64,000 nucleotides of DNA, taken from contig JACJWX010000003.1 of the NCBI GenBank assembly GCA_020636905.1, positions 124,001-188,000 of the forward strand. The letters are read 5' to 3'. Source of the DNA: Actinomycetota bacterium (GTDB lineage: Bacteria; Actinomycetota; Thermoleophilia; Miltoncostaeales; Miltoncostaeaceae). Positions 16,575 to 25,026 of the stretch are shown piece by piece (position 1 is the stretch's first letter; each line of letters starts with the position of its first letter). Both the position numbers and the translations under genes were made by a program. The notes below the pieces were generated by a model. The model had not been told where the DNA came from. It made no database searches and saw only the letters and a program-made list of their open reading frames with translations.

Positions 16575-16982
16575 CTATCGGCCGGCGATCACCATCCGCA
16601 TCTGCCCGAAGCGTGCGTCGAGCAATGCGGTCACGGTGTTGTAGGAGAGCTGGTTGGCGGCGAGCTTCGACATCTCGTTGTCGGGGTCGACGTTGCTGCC
16701 GTCGACGCGCACCGCGGTGTTCGACTCGGTGGTGATGGAGGGTTCGACCTGCGCGATCGAGAGCTCACGCGCCATCGGCAGACCGTCGCCCGCGCGCCGC
16801 GCCGCCGCGATCTGGTCGCGGTCGTCGCGGACCGCCTCGGCGAGCGCCGATTCGAACTCCACGTCCTGTCGCTTGTAGCCGGGTGTGTCGGCGTTCGCGA
16901 GGTTCTGCGCGAGGACCGCCTGACGCATGTTGGCGCCGTGCATGGCCGCCGTCAGCGTCCGGGTGGTGATGTCATCGAACAC
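16575..16982 (-). CDS. flgB: flagellar proximal rod protein FlgB
   Basis: 135 residues with MHGANMRQAVLAQNLANADT, GYKRQDVEFE and the C-terminal NEMSKLAANQLSYNTVTALL then KFGQMR-like end (DARFGQMRMVI). First rod gene of the flgB-flgC-fliE-fliF-fliG-fliH-fliI run. AGGAGG-like sequence precedes the GTG. A -10-like GCCGACAC (17001-17008) lies 18 bases upstream with only a weak -35 (TCGTTCGG, 17020-17027), so a secondary promoter inside the HDOD gene end is possible. Confidence 0.93.
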   Translation of the reverse strand: MFDDITTRTLTAAMHGANMRQAVLAQNLANADTPGYKRQDVEFESALAEAVRDDRDQIAAARRAGDGLPMARELSIAQVEPSITTESNTAVRVDGSNVDPDNEMSKLAANQLSYNTVTALLDARFGQMRMVIAGR

Positions 16983-17009
16983 GCTGCCCTCCTGGCGTCG
17001 GTGTCGGCA

Positions 17010-17864
17010 CTATTCGATTCCGAACGAATCCGCGGCGAGCATCGGCGCGATGTCGTCCATGAGCTCCATCATGCGCTCGGGGGTGAACTCGAGCGCCTCG
17101 AGGGTCGACGGACACACCTCGTACGCCAGGCCGTCGGAGCCGATGCCCTGGCCGAGCATCATGCAGGCGGAATCCGCGAGATGAACCACGTGCGGGAGCA
17201 GCGGCTTGAGGGTCGCCTGCTCGGGATCGTGGTGGCAGCGGATCGCCTCCTCGAGCTCCGGCGGGAAGCTCCACTTGGCCGCGATCCGGGCACCCAGCTC
17301 CGCGTGGTCGAATCCGAGGATCTCGGCCTCGATGTGGTGGAAGGGCATCTGGCGGTCCATGGCGAGCTGCTGGACCTCGTTGAACGCCGCTTCGAGATGG
17401 CTCGACAGGATGACCTTGCCGATGTCGTGCAGCAGTCCGGCGACGAACGCCTCCTCGACCGGCGCGAGCTGGACCTCGACCGCGATCCGACGCGCGGTGA
17501 ACGCCACGCACATCGACTGGTGCCAGAGCTGGCCGGCCGGCAGGCCGTAGCCCGGCAGCGAACGGTTGAGCAGGCGGGCGGTGTGGCTGGAGATGGCGAG
17601 GCTCTTGATGGCCGAGAAGCCGAGCAGCACGACCGCCTCGGTCACCGTGGTCACCCGGCGGGCGTGCCCGTAGAACGCGCTGTTGGCGAGCTTGAGGATG
17701 TTGGCCGTGAGGCTCTGGTCCTTGAGCACGATCTGGGACAGCTGCCCGACGGTCATGTCCTGGTCGTCACACGCGTTGATCACGTCGCTGATCGCCGTCG
17801 GCATGGGCGGCAGTTCGCCGATCGAATCGACGATCTCCTGCGGAGTGAGCTTCGACACGGGCAT
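17010..17864 (-). CDS. HDOD-domain signalling protein
   Basis: 284 residues. The HDOD domain covers about 10-210: LPPMPTAISDVINACDD at the start, SLTANILKLANSAFYG, VVLLGFSAIKSLAI, and the HD-like GLLHDIGKVILSSH. Proteins of this type act in signal transduction or c-di-GMP-linked motility control, usually without confirmed hydrolase activity. It sits between the fliS-like gene and flgB on one transcript, which suggests a regulatory role in early flagellar assembly. Confidence 0.85.
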   Translation of the reverse strand: MPVSKLTPQEIVDSIGELPPMPTAISDVINACDDQDMTVGQLSQIVLKDQSLTANILKLANSAFYGHARRVTTVTEAVVLLGFSAIKSLAISSHTARLLNRSLPGYGLPAGQLWHQSMCVAFTARRIAVEVQLAPVEEAFVAGLLHDIGKVILSSHLEAAFNEVQQLAMDRQMPFHHIEAEILGFDHAELGARIAAKWSFPPELEEAIRCHHDPEQATLKPLLPHVVHLADSACMMLGQGIGSDGLAYEVCPSTLEALEFTPERMMELMDDIAPMLAADSFGIE

Positions 17865-17906
17865 TTCAGGCGTGGTCCTCGGTGGTCATGGGCGTGCGCA
17901 GTGTTC

Positions 17907-18278
17907 TCATGCCTCGGCGAGTTCGGCGTCGCGACGCTCGACCAGCACCGACCAGGTCTCGGCCAGGGTCTCGATGTCGCTGATGACCTCGCGGGTCCCT
18001 TCGGCCGTCACCGAATCCGGATCGAGCCGGCGGAGCAGGTAGTCGTAGATGGCGCCGAGGTGGCGTCCGATCGTTCCCGCCTTGCGGTCGAGCTTGTCGT
18101 CGAGCTCGTGCAGGATCGCCCTGACCCGGGCGATCCGGGCGAGGCCTCGATCGCGGTCACCCGCTTCGAAGGCCATGACGGCTTCGCGCCCGAAGCGAAC
18201 GGCTCCGCCGAACAGCAGCAGGACGAGTTCATCGGGGCGGGCGGTTTCAACGACGTGCGGGCGCGGATCGGCGTGCAT
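17907..18278 (-). CDS. FliS-like chaperone paralogue
   Basis: 123 residues from the ATG at 18278. The N-terminal ETARPDELVLLLFGGAVRF matches the FliS signature (TASPxELVLMLYDGAIRF), and the helical GTIGRHLGAIYDYLLRRLD fits the rest of the four-helix bundle. FliS proper binds flagellin. A second, closer FliS lies at 27396-27830, so this copy may serve another substrate or the HDOD protein beside it. Start chosen because the upstream in-frame segment is basic and lacks family character. Confidence 0.75.
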   Translation of the reverse strand: MHADPRPHVVETARPDELVLLLFGGAVRFGREAVMAFEAGDRDRGLARIARVRAILHELDDKLDRKAGTIGRHLGAIYDYLLRRLDPDSVTAEGTREVISDIETLAETWSVLVERRDAELAEA

Positions 18279-18366
18279 CCTCGTGGCCTTTTCGGTGAGA
18301 GGGAACGAGCATTCACGGGGATCCGTCCCCTTCAACTGCCGCGCGGCGATCCAGCCTGCAGTGTGT

Positions 18367-18394
18367 GTGTCGGAACGAGGAGGCCGGACCTTGA
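18367..18394 (-). promoter_or_regulatory. possible sigma-28-like promoter of the fliS-like/HDOD/flgB operon
   Basis: Minus strand: TCAAGGTC (18387-18394), 12 bases, TCCGACAC (18367-18374). It leaves a leader of roughly 85 bases. It is weaker than others: the -10 begins with T and the spacer is 12. Confidence 0.4.
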
Positions 18395-18429
18395 GAGTGG
18401 GGTCCGACCCGCCGGTTAGCGTCACGTCG

Positions 18430-19674
18430 ATGACCGGCCAGCATCACGTCTTCGTCTCGCGGCTCGCGGGAATGGCGGTACGCGACCCGTCGGGCGAGCG
18501 ACTCGGCCGCGTCACCGACGCCGTCGCCGGCCCGGCGCTGCCCGAGGCACCCGTGCTGGGCCTCGTCGTGCGGGTGCGGCGCCGTCCGATCTTCGTCCCC
18601 GCGAGCCGGCTCGAGACGATCGACCGCAGCGGTGTCCAGCTCCGCAGCGCGCGCATCACGCTCCAGCGCTTTCAGCGGCGCGCCGGAGAGGTGCTCGTCC
18701 TGGGGGAACTCCTCGATCGGGTCGGGACGGTCGCCCCGAGCGGCGAGCGGGTGCGGGTCAACGACGTCGGCATCCTCCCCTCCGAGGACGGCGGCTGGCG
18801 CCTCGCGGCCGTGGACGTCACGCCGGCGGGCGCGGGGTTGTTCTCGCGCGAGCATCGGACGATTCCGTGGGACGCGCTGACGGGCCTGGGATTCGCCGCC
18901 TCCGACACGCTCGCCCGCGCGACGTCCCTCAGCAAGCGCCGCCCGGTCGAGATCGCGGCGGCCGTGCTCTCCATGGCCCCCGACGACGCCGCCGCGGTGG
19001 TCGGCGCGCTGGACCACGACGTCGCGGCGGACGCGCTCGAGGAGCTGCCCGAGCACGTGCAGGCCCGCCTGATCCGCGATCTGGGATGGGAACGGGGTGG
19101 GCACATCCTCGACGCGATGGACCCCGACGACGCGGCCGACCTCCTGGGCGAGGTGGCCGACAGCGAGCGCGCCGCGCTCCTGCAGGCCATGGAACCCGAA
19201 GAGGCCGAACCCGTGCGCCGCCTGCTGGTGTACGAGGCCGACACCGCCGGCGGGCTCATGAACCCGGAACCGGTGGTACTGGCGCCCAACGCCACGGTGG
19301 CCGAGGCACTCGCCCGGCTGCGCAACCGGGACGTCCCGCGGTCGCTGGCGACGCAGGCCTACGTGGTCCGGCCGCCCACCGACACGCCGACCGGCTCGCT
19401 CATCGGCACGGTCCACATCCAGCGGCTGCTGCGCGAACCGCCCTCGTCGCTCGCGGCGGCGAGCATCGTGGCCGACCAGCCCGACGCCCTGTCGCCGTCG
19501 GCGTCGCTTCGCGCGGTCGCGGAACACCTGGCCGCTGAGGACCTCGTCGCCGCCCCGGTCTGCGATCGCAACGGCCGGTTGCTGGGCGCCGTGGGCGTGG
19601 ACGACGTGCTCGACGCCCTGCTCGACGGGCCATACCGGCGACGGGTCACGCCGGCCGAGGACGGCGACGCGTGA
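18430..19674 (+). CDS. PRC-barrel / MgtE N-domain / CBS protein without a transporter part
   Basis: 414 residues. Residues 1-150 form one or two PRC-barrel-like modules (MAVRDPSGERLGRVTDAVAG, PSGERVRVNDVGI). Residues about 180-280 are the MgtE N-terminal superhelix (AAVVGALDHDVAADALEELP, ILDAMDPDDAADLLGEV), then two CBS repeats to about 400. The transmembrane channel of MgtE is missing. The arrangement with a following DUF1003 gene is a recurrent actinobacterial pair and suggests a Mg2+-sensing regulator, inferred rather than shown. Confidence 0.83.
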   Translation: MTGQHHVFVSRLAGMAVRDPSGERLGRVTDAVAGPALPEAPVLGLVVRVRRRPIFVPASRLETIDRSGVQLRSARITLQRFQRRAGEVLVLGELLDRVGTVAPSGERVRVNDVGILPSEDGGWRLAAVDVTPAGAGLFSREHRTIPWDALTGLGFAASDTLARATSLSKRRPVEIAAAVLSMAPDDAAAVVGALDHDVAADALEELPEHVQARLIRDLGWERGGHILDAMDPDDAADLLGEVADSERAALLQAMEPEEAEPVRRLLVYEADTAGGLMNPEPVVLAPNATVAEALARLRNRDVPRSLATQAYVVRPPTDTPTGSLIGTVHIQRLLREPPSSLAAASIVADQPDALSPSASLRAVAEHLAAEDLVAAPVCDRNGRLLGAVGVDDVLDALLDGPYRRRVTPAEDGDA

Positions 19675-20213
19675 GACGGCTCCTGCGACGTCTGGGGATC
19701 GTCCCCGCCGGAGTGTCGACGCCGCGCCGTCCGCTGACGCGCGACCCGCACTACGACCCCGAGGCGTTCGGCCGATTCTCGGAGGGTGTGGCGCGGTTGA
19801 TCGGCACCGCGCGCTTCCTGGTGTTCCAGACCGTGATCGTGATCGCCTGGATCGGCCTGAACATCGCCTTCGACGGCCTGAGGTTCGACGAGTACCCGTT
19901 CATCCTGCTGACCCTGGCCCTGTCCCTTCAGGCGGCCTATGCCGCGCCCCTCATCCTGCTGGCGCAGACCCGGCAGGGCGAGCGCGATCGGATCACCTCG
20001 GAACGCGACCGCCGCACGGCGGTCCGGACGCGCACCGAGGCCGAGTACCTCGCGCGGGAGATCGCCTCCATCCGCCTGGCGCTCGGCGAGCTGGGGGGTG
20101 AACTCCACGACGTGCGGCGCGCCTCGCGGGACATCGCGGACGCGGTCGGCCGGCTGGAGACGTCGCTGAGCTCCGAGCCGGACGGCCCGCGGAAGACGGT
20201 CGACCCGGTCTGA
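19671..20213 (+). CDS. DUF1003 membrane protein
   Basis: 180 residues from a GTG overlapping the previous stop (GTGA). Two membrane helices (about 46-65 and 78-98) with the DUF1003 motif FQTVIVIAWIGLNIA and EYPFILLTLALSLQAAYAAP. A C-terminal coiled coil follows (about 105-165). The function is unknown. Translational coupling to the MgtE_N/CBS gene implies a shared role. Confidence 0.88.
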   Translation: MRRLLRRLGIVPAGVSTPRRPLTRDPHYDPEAFGRFSEGVARLIGTARFLVFQTVIVIAWIGLNIAFDGLRFDEYPFILLTLALSLQAAYAAPLILLAQTRQGERDRITSERDRRTAVRTRTEAEYLAREIASIRLALGELGGELHDVRRASRDIADAVGRLETSLSSEPDGPRKTVDPV

Positions 20214-20427
20214 CCGCCCGCCAGCCAGCGGCTCCGGGCGGCATTGTCGTTCGGTAAGGGACGCGCGAGGGCGGGGCCCGCCCACCCCATGCCATGGCAG
20301 CATCGGGGGCATCCGAGCACCCACCCTCGACATCGCGCTCCGATCAGGTCCCGCCGATGCAGTCGCACGAAATGCGATTCGTGGACTGCTGTGGGGACGG
20401 CGGCGGCGACTCCGCGGCGACGGCGAC

Positions 20428-21318
20428 ATGCTCGCCGAGATGGCCCGGTCGCCCATCACGGTCGAGACGGCGGCCGCCAACCGGCAGCACTATGAGGTGC
20501 CCGCGGCGTTCTTCGCCTGCATGCTCGGGCCCCATCTGAAGTACAGCTCGTGCCTGTGGCCCGAGGGCACCACCACCCTCGAGGACGCGGAACGGGCGAT
20601 GCTCGGGCTCACGGCGGAGCGCGCGGACCTCCACGACGGACAGCGGATCCTCGAACTCGGGTGCGGATGGGGGTCGCTGACCCTCTGGATGGCGGAGCGG
20701 TTCCCCGGCTCCGACATCGTGGCCGTCTCGAACTCGACGAGCCAGCGGGCCTGGATCATGGCCCGTGCCGCCGAGCGGGACCTGGGCAACGTGCGGGTCG
20801 TGACCGCCGACGTGGCCGCCTTCAAGCCCGACGACCGCTTCGACCGGATCGTGAGCGTCGAGATGATGGAACACACCCGGAACTGGCACGCGTTGCTCGA
20901 CCGGGTGTCCGGGTGGCTGCGGCCGGAGGGGCGCATGTTCGTCCACGTGTTCTGCCACCGGACCAGCCCGTACATGTTCCGTGATTCCGGACCAGCGAGC
21001 TGGATGGCCCGCAACTTCTTCACGGGCGGGATGATGCCCTCGTTCGACCTCATCGAACGGGTCGACTCGCCGCTGGTGGTCGAGGACCGCTGGCGCGTCG
21101 GGGGTGAGCACTACGCCGCCACCGCGCACGCGTGGCTCGAGAACCTCGACCGTCATCACGACCGGGCGATCGCGGCGCTCACGCAGGTCGCCGGACGCGA
21201 CGCCAGGAGGGCGGTCCGGCGCTGGCGGCAGTTCCTGATGGCATGCGAGGAACTCTTCGCCGCCGACGGCGGCAGGGAATGGCACGTCGGCCACTACCGG
21301 CTGAAGCGCCGTGCCTGA
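20428..21318 (+). CDS. CFA-synthase-like SAM-dependent methyltransferase
   Basis: 296 residues from the first canonical in-frame start. SAM-binding ILELGCGWGSLTLWMAE (about 72-88), VSVEMMEHTRNW, and C-terminal WHVGHYRLK. The family methylates unsaturated acyl chains or related substrates. Codons 20314-20427 upstream also look coding: they give TLDIALRSGPADAV and NAIRGLLWGR, the usual N-terminal helices of this family. They contain no ATG/GTG/TTG, so the true N-terminus may use ATC (20302/20311) or be hidden by an indel (see findings). First gene of a three-gene overlapping lipid set. Confidence 0.85.
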   Translation: MLAEMARSPITVETAAANRQHYEVPAAFFACMLGPHLKYSSCLWPEGTTTLEDAERAMLGLTAERADLHDGQRILELGCGWGSLTLWMAERFPGSDIVAVSNSTSQRAWIMARAAERDLGNVRVVTADVAAFKPDDRFDRIVSVEMMEHTRNWHALLDRVSGWLRPEGRMFVHVFCHRTSPYMFRDSGPASWMARNFFTGGMMPSFDLIERVDSPLVVEDRWRVGGEHYAATAHAWLENLDRHHDRAIAALTQVAGRDARRAVRRWRQFLMACEELFAADGGREWHVGHYRLKRRA

Positions 21319-22099
21319 CATCCCCCTCGACATCTTCTGGGGGCTCGCCGCGGCCGCCGGGCTGATGACCGCGGTCTGGCTGCTCAGCCTGCCGCTGCGC
21401 GACGTCAGCATCGTCGACCCGGTCTGGGGACTGGGGTTCGTCGTGGTGGCCGTGACCTACGCCGTCGCGGCTGGATCGGGGGACGTGAGGCAGTGGCTGG
21501 TCCTGATCCTGGTGGGGATCTGGGGCCTGCGGCTCTTCGCGCACCTCGCGGTGCGCAAGTGGGGCACACCCGAGGATCGCCGCTACCGCGAGATGCGCGA
21601 GAAGCGGCCCACCGTCTTCCCGTTGCGGGCGCTCGTGACGGTCTTCCTGCTCCAGGCCGTGTTGATGTGGATCATCTCGTTCCCCCTGTTCCAGGCCATC
21701 CGCGACGGTGATCCCCCTGCGCTGACGCCGCTCGACGTCATCGCGGTGCTCGTCGTCGCGTTCGGCTTCTTCTGGGAGGCGGTCGGCGACTGGCAGCTGA
21801 CCCGGTTCAAGCGGGACCCCGCGAACGAGGGGGAGGTGCTCTCCAGCGGCCTCTGGCGGTACACGCGGCATCCCAACTACTTCGGCGACGCCGTGCAGTG
21901 GTGGGGGTTCACGCTCCTGGCGCTGGCGACCGCCGACGGATGGTGGGTGCTCGTCTCCCCCATCGTGATCACGCTGTTGCTGATGAAGTTCTCGGGGGTC
22001 GGCCTGCTGGAGCGGCACCTGTCCGAGAAGCCGGGCTACGAGGGCTACACGCGGCGGACCAACGCCTTCTTCCCCTGGCCGCCCCGGGGCGAGGCATGA
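21311..22099 (+). CDS. DUF1295 / steroid 5-alpha-reductase-like membrane protein
   Basis: 262 residues with about six membrane helices. The C-terminal signature LSSGLWRYTRHPNYFGDA then QWWGF, and YEGYTRRTNAFFPWPPR at the end, is diagnostic. The superfamily reduces or methylates lipidic substrates; the enzymatic activity of this branch is uncharacterised. The GTG start lies inside the end of the preceding methyltransferase (8-base overlap), so the two are co-translated. Confidence 0.88.
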   Translation: MPDIPLDIFWGLAAAAGLMTAVWLLSLPLRDVSIVDPVWGLGFVVVAVTYAVAAGSGDVRQWLVLILVGIWGLRLFAHLAVRKWGTPEDRRYREMREKRPTVFPLRALVTVFLLQAVLMWIISFPLFQAIRDGDPPALTPLDVIAVLVVAFGFFWEAVGDWQLTRFKRDPANEGEVLSSGLWRYTRHPNYFGDAVQWWGFTLLALATADGWWVLVSPIVITLLLMKFSGVGLLERHLSEKPGYEGYTRRTNAFFPWPPRGEA

Positions 22100-22836
22100 C
22101 CCGGACCGCGGACGCCGCGCTGATCGAGCCCCTCGCCACCGGTGCGGAACTCCGTGTCACCGGCCCGCTCGACGGGTCGCCGGTCCTGTGTCTCAACGGC
22201 GGGACATCGACGGACCGGCCCGGAACGTGGGGCGCGTCGATCCGCTGGATCGTCCGGGAGCTCGCGCCGGAGTTCCCCGATCGGTGCTTCGCCGAGGTGC
22301 GGTACCGCAACCGGTCGTGGCGCCGCATCGAGTCGGGCGTCGCGGATGCGGCCGCCGCGGCGGCGGTGCTGGCGGACCGCACCGGGCGGGCACCGCAGGT
22401 CCTCGGATACTCGATGGGCGGCGCCGTCGGACTGATCCTGGCCTGCAGGACGCCGGACATCGCCCGGTTCGTCGGCCTCGCGCCGTGGATCCCCGATCAG
22501 CTCGATCTCGCGCCGCTGGACGGCCGCAGGATCGATGTCATCCACGGCAGTCTCGACGGGTGGCTGCCGCTGATCCCGGGCGTCAGCGTCGCCAGCTCAC
22601 GCCGGGGCGTGGCGCGCGCCCGCGAGGCCGGGGCCGACGCCCACCACACGGTCATCCGGGGAGCCATCCACGCCGTGGCGTTCGACGGCCCCGGCGACCT
22701 GCTCATCCCCGCTCCGCGGGCCGGTCGCTGGCGCGACCTCGCGCGGAACGCCCTTGCCCCGCGATCCGACGCGCTCAGGCCCCGCGCGACTCCGCCAGGC
22801 GCCGACGCGCGAGACGCTCATCGGTGGGCACCTTGA
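22096..22836 (+). CDS. alpha/beta-hydrolase-fold protein
   Basis: 246 residues from an ATG overlapping the DUF1295 stop (ATGA). The nucleophile elbow is GYSMGGAVG (about 98-106) and a GSLDGWLPL acid-loop-like region follows; a histidine in GAIHAVAFD near 196 completes the likely triad. A lipase/esterase role on the same lipid pool is inferred from the operon. The 3' end overlaps the convergent desaturase by about 60 bases. Confidence 0.75.
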   Translation: MTRTADAALIEPLATGAELRVTGPLDGSPVLCLNGGTSTDRPGTWGASIRWIVRELAPEFPDRCFAEVRYRNRSWRRIESGVADAAAAAAVLADRTGRAPQVLGYSMGGAVGLILACRTPDIARFVGLAPWIPDQLDLAPLDGRRIDVIHGSLDGWLPLIPGVSVASSRRGVARAREAGADAHHTVIRGAIHAVAFDGPGDLLIPAPRAGRWRDLARNALAPRSDALRPRATPPGADARDAHRWAP

Positions 22837-23737
22837 GATCCCAAACCCACCCCATGCGCTCGAGCAGCCGGATCGTCATGGCCGAGACGTCGACCTGGCG
22901 GCGATCGAGACCGTGGATCGCCGAACCGGGGAACGCGTGATGGTTGTTGTGCCAGGCCTCGCCGAAGGTGGGAATCGCGAGCAGGCGCACGTTGCGGCTC
23001 TCGTCCGACGTGTCGAACGCACGCCGCCCGAAGGTGTGGCAGATCGAGTTGATGCTCCAGGTGGCGTGCTGGAACAGGAAGATGCGGATCAGTCCACCCC
23101 AGAGCATCGTCTGCAGCCCGCGTTCCAGGGAGCCGGTCGCGAGGACGCCGACGGCGAAGGGGATCGCCAGGCTGAGCGCGACCCACAGCATGTAGAGCCG
23201 GTCGAGCCGCTGGACCAGGGCATTGTCGTAGAGGTCGCGTCCATAGACGCGGCCCCGCTCCATCCCCTTGTTGACGAACAACCAGCCCATGTGGGCGTGG
23301 GCCAGGCCGCGGAGCGTCCCTCGCCATCCGCCGCCGTGGCCGTGAGGGGTGTGGGGATCCCCGGGCCGGTCCGACATGGCGTGATGGCGGCGGTGATCGG
23401 TCACCCACTGCGTGACGGGGCCCTGCAACGTCATCGAGCCGAGGATCGCCAGCGCGGCGGTGACCCGCCGGTTCGCCTTGAAGCTCCGGTGCGAGAAGAG
23501 ACGGTGGAAGCCGACCGTGATCCCCAATCCGGTCGCGACGTACATCACCGCCAGTACGCCCAGGTCGAGCACGCCGAATCCGGATCCCCAGGTGCTCACC
23601 GCCGTCCAGAAGACCGCCAGGAAGGGCACGCCGACGCCGATCAGGGTGATGATCCGACTCGACGTGGAGGTGCGTGCGCGAACCGTCCCGATCGACGCGG
23701 GAGAGCTCTCGGGTCGAACGGGGGGCGCGGGATCCAT
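22775..23737 (-). CDS. membrane acyl-CoA/acyl-lipid delta-9-type desaturase
   Basis: 320 residues. Three histidine boxes of membrane desaturases: HRLFSHRSF (about 78-86), DHRRHHAMSD (about 113-122) and WHNNHHAFPG (about 262-271), with two hydrophobic pairs between. It introduces a double bond into a saturated acyl chain using di-iron chemistry. It is divergent from the FAD protein gene with 23 bases between, so the two likely share a control region. The product is the natural substrate of the neighbouring CFA-type enzymes. Confidence 0.92.
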   Translation of the reverse strand: MDPAPPVRPESSPASIGTVRARTSTSSRIITLIGVGVPFLAVFWTAVSTWGSGFGVLDLGVLAVMYVATGLGITVGFHRLFSHRSFKANRRVTAALAILGSMTLQGPVTQWVTDHRRHHAMSDRPGDPHTPHGHGGGWRGTLRGLAHAHMGWLFVNKGMERGRVYGRDLYDNALVQRLDRLYMLWVALSLAIPFAVGVLATGSLERGLQTMLWGGLIRIFLFQHATWSINSICHTFGRRAFDTSDESRNVRLLAIPTFGEAWHNNHHAFPGSAIHGLDRRQVDVSAMTIRLLERMGWVWDLKVPTDERLARRRLAESRGA

Positions 23738-23760
23738 TGGGCGGACATGGTAGGCGCTCG

Positions 23761-25026
23761 ATGAGCGCGGCGCCTTCCCCCGTGGCGGACGGTGACCGCC
23801 GCGTCGCCGTCGTGGGAGCGGGCATCGCCGGCCTCGCGTGCGCGTACGCGCTCCGCCACAGCCACCGCGTCACCCTGTTCGAGGCCGACCGGCGGGCGGG
23901 CGGCCACAGCAACACGGTGGACGTCGTGGACTCCGGTCGCCACCTGGCCATCGACACCGGCTTCATCGTGCACAACCGCGAGAACTACCCGCGCTTCAAC
24001 CGACTGCTCGACGACCTGGGCATCGCAACCCAGCGCAGCGAGATGTCGTTCGCCGTCGAGTCGCCCGCGACGGGTGTGGCCTACCGGGGAAGCCGCGTGT
24101 GGCTGCAGCCCGAGCTGATGACGACCCCGGCCACCCGGCGCACCGCGGTCGAGATCGCACGGTTCCAGCGCCGCGGCCCCGAGCTGCTCGGTGAGGACCT
24201 GCGGGGACTCGGTCTGCGTGACCTGGTCGATCGATTCGGCTTCCGGCGCGAGTTGCTGGAGCACTATCTCGTACCGCTCGGAACCGCCCTGTGGAGCATG
24301 CCCCATCAGGATGCGGGCGACATCCCGGCCGAGTTCGCCCTGCGGTTCCTCGACCACCACTCCCTGTTCGGCCTGCGCCGCTACCGCTGGCGCACGATCA
24401 GCGGGGGAAGCCGCGTATACGTGCAGGCGCTGCTGCGGCGGCTGACGGGGCCGGTGTTCCTGGGCACGCCCATCCGTTCGATCACCCGCCGGACCGGCGA
24501 GGTGGTCGTGCGGACGGATCTCGGCGAAGCGCCGTTCGACGCGGTCATCCTGGCCACGCACGCCGATCAGGCGCTCGGGCTGCTCGCCGACCCGGATCCG
24601 CTGGAGTCCGAGATCCTGGGCGCGTTCCGCACGACGCCGAACCGCGCCACCCTGCACACCGACGCGTCGCTGCTGCCGGCCAATCGCCGGATCCGCTCCT
24701 CGTGGAACGTGACCTACCCGCCCGGCGGTGACGGGGCTCCCACGGTGACCTACTCGATGAACCGGCTCCAGCGGCTCCGCACCCGACAGCAGTACTGCGT
24801 GAGCCTGAACGCCGAGCGGCGGATCCGGCCCGAGCGGGTCGTGGCCGAGTTCGACTACCGCCACCCGGTGATGGACCACGCGGCCATCGCCGCACAGCGG
24901 CGCGTCCCGGAGCTGCAGGGGCGACGGCACACCTACTTCTGCGGGGCCTGGCAGGGGTGGGGCTTCCACGAGGACGCCATGGCCGCCGCCGAACGGGCGG
25001 TGGACGCGCTGCGGGGACCGCGGTGA
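23761..25026 (+). CDS. FAD/NAD(P)-binding amine-oxidase-like protein
   Basis: 421 residues from the ATG at 23761. N-terminal dinucleotide fold VAVVGAGIAGLACAYALR with GGHSNTVDV, and C-terminal FAD motif TYFCGAWQGWGFHEDAMAAA. Proteins of this family are usually encoded directly before a DUF1365 protein and a CFA synthase, as here, and are thought to act on the same acyl chain. The exact reaction is unknown. The DUF1365-CFA fusion starts inside its stop codon. Confidence 0.85.
   Translation: MSAAPSPVADGDRRVAVVGAGIAGLACAYALRHSHRVTLFEADRRAGGHSNTVDVVDSGRHLAIDTGFIVHNRENYPRFNRLLDDLGIATQRSEMSFAVESPATGVAYRGSRVWLQPELMTTPATRRTAVEIARFQRRGPELLGEDLRGLGLRDLVDRFGFRRELLEHYLVPLGTALWSMPHQDAGDIPAEFALRFLDHHSLFGLRRYRWRTISGGSRVYVQALLRRLTGPVFLGTPIRSITRRTGEVVVRTDLGEAPFDAVILATHADQALGLLADPDPLESEILGAFRTTPNRATLHTDASLLPANRRIRSSWNVTYPPGGDGAPTVTYSMNRLQRLRTRQQYCVSLNAERRIRPERVVAEFDYRHPVMDHAAIAAQRRVPELQGRRHTYFCGAWQGWGFHEDAMAAAERAVDALRGPR

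Noticed and set aside
18361..18370. GTGTGTGTGT simple repeat
   Set aside because: Only five units; too short to suggest phase variation and partly within a candidate promoter.
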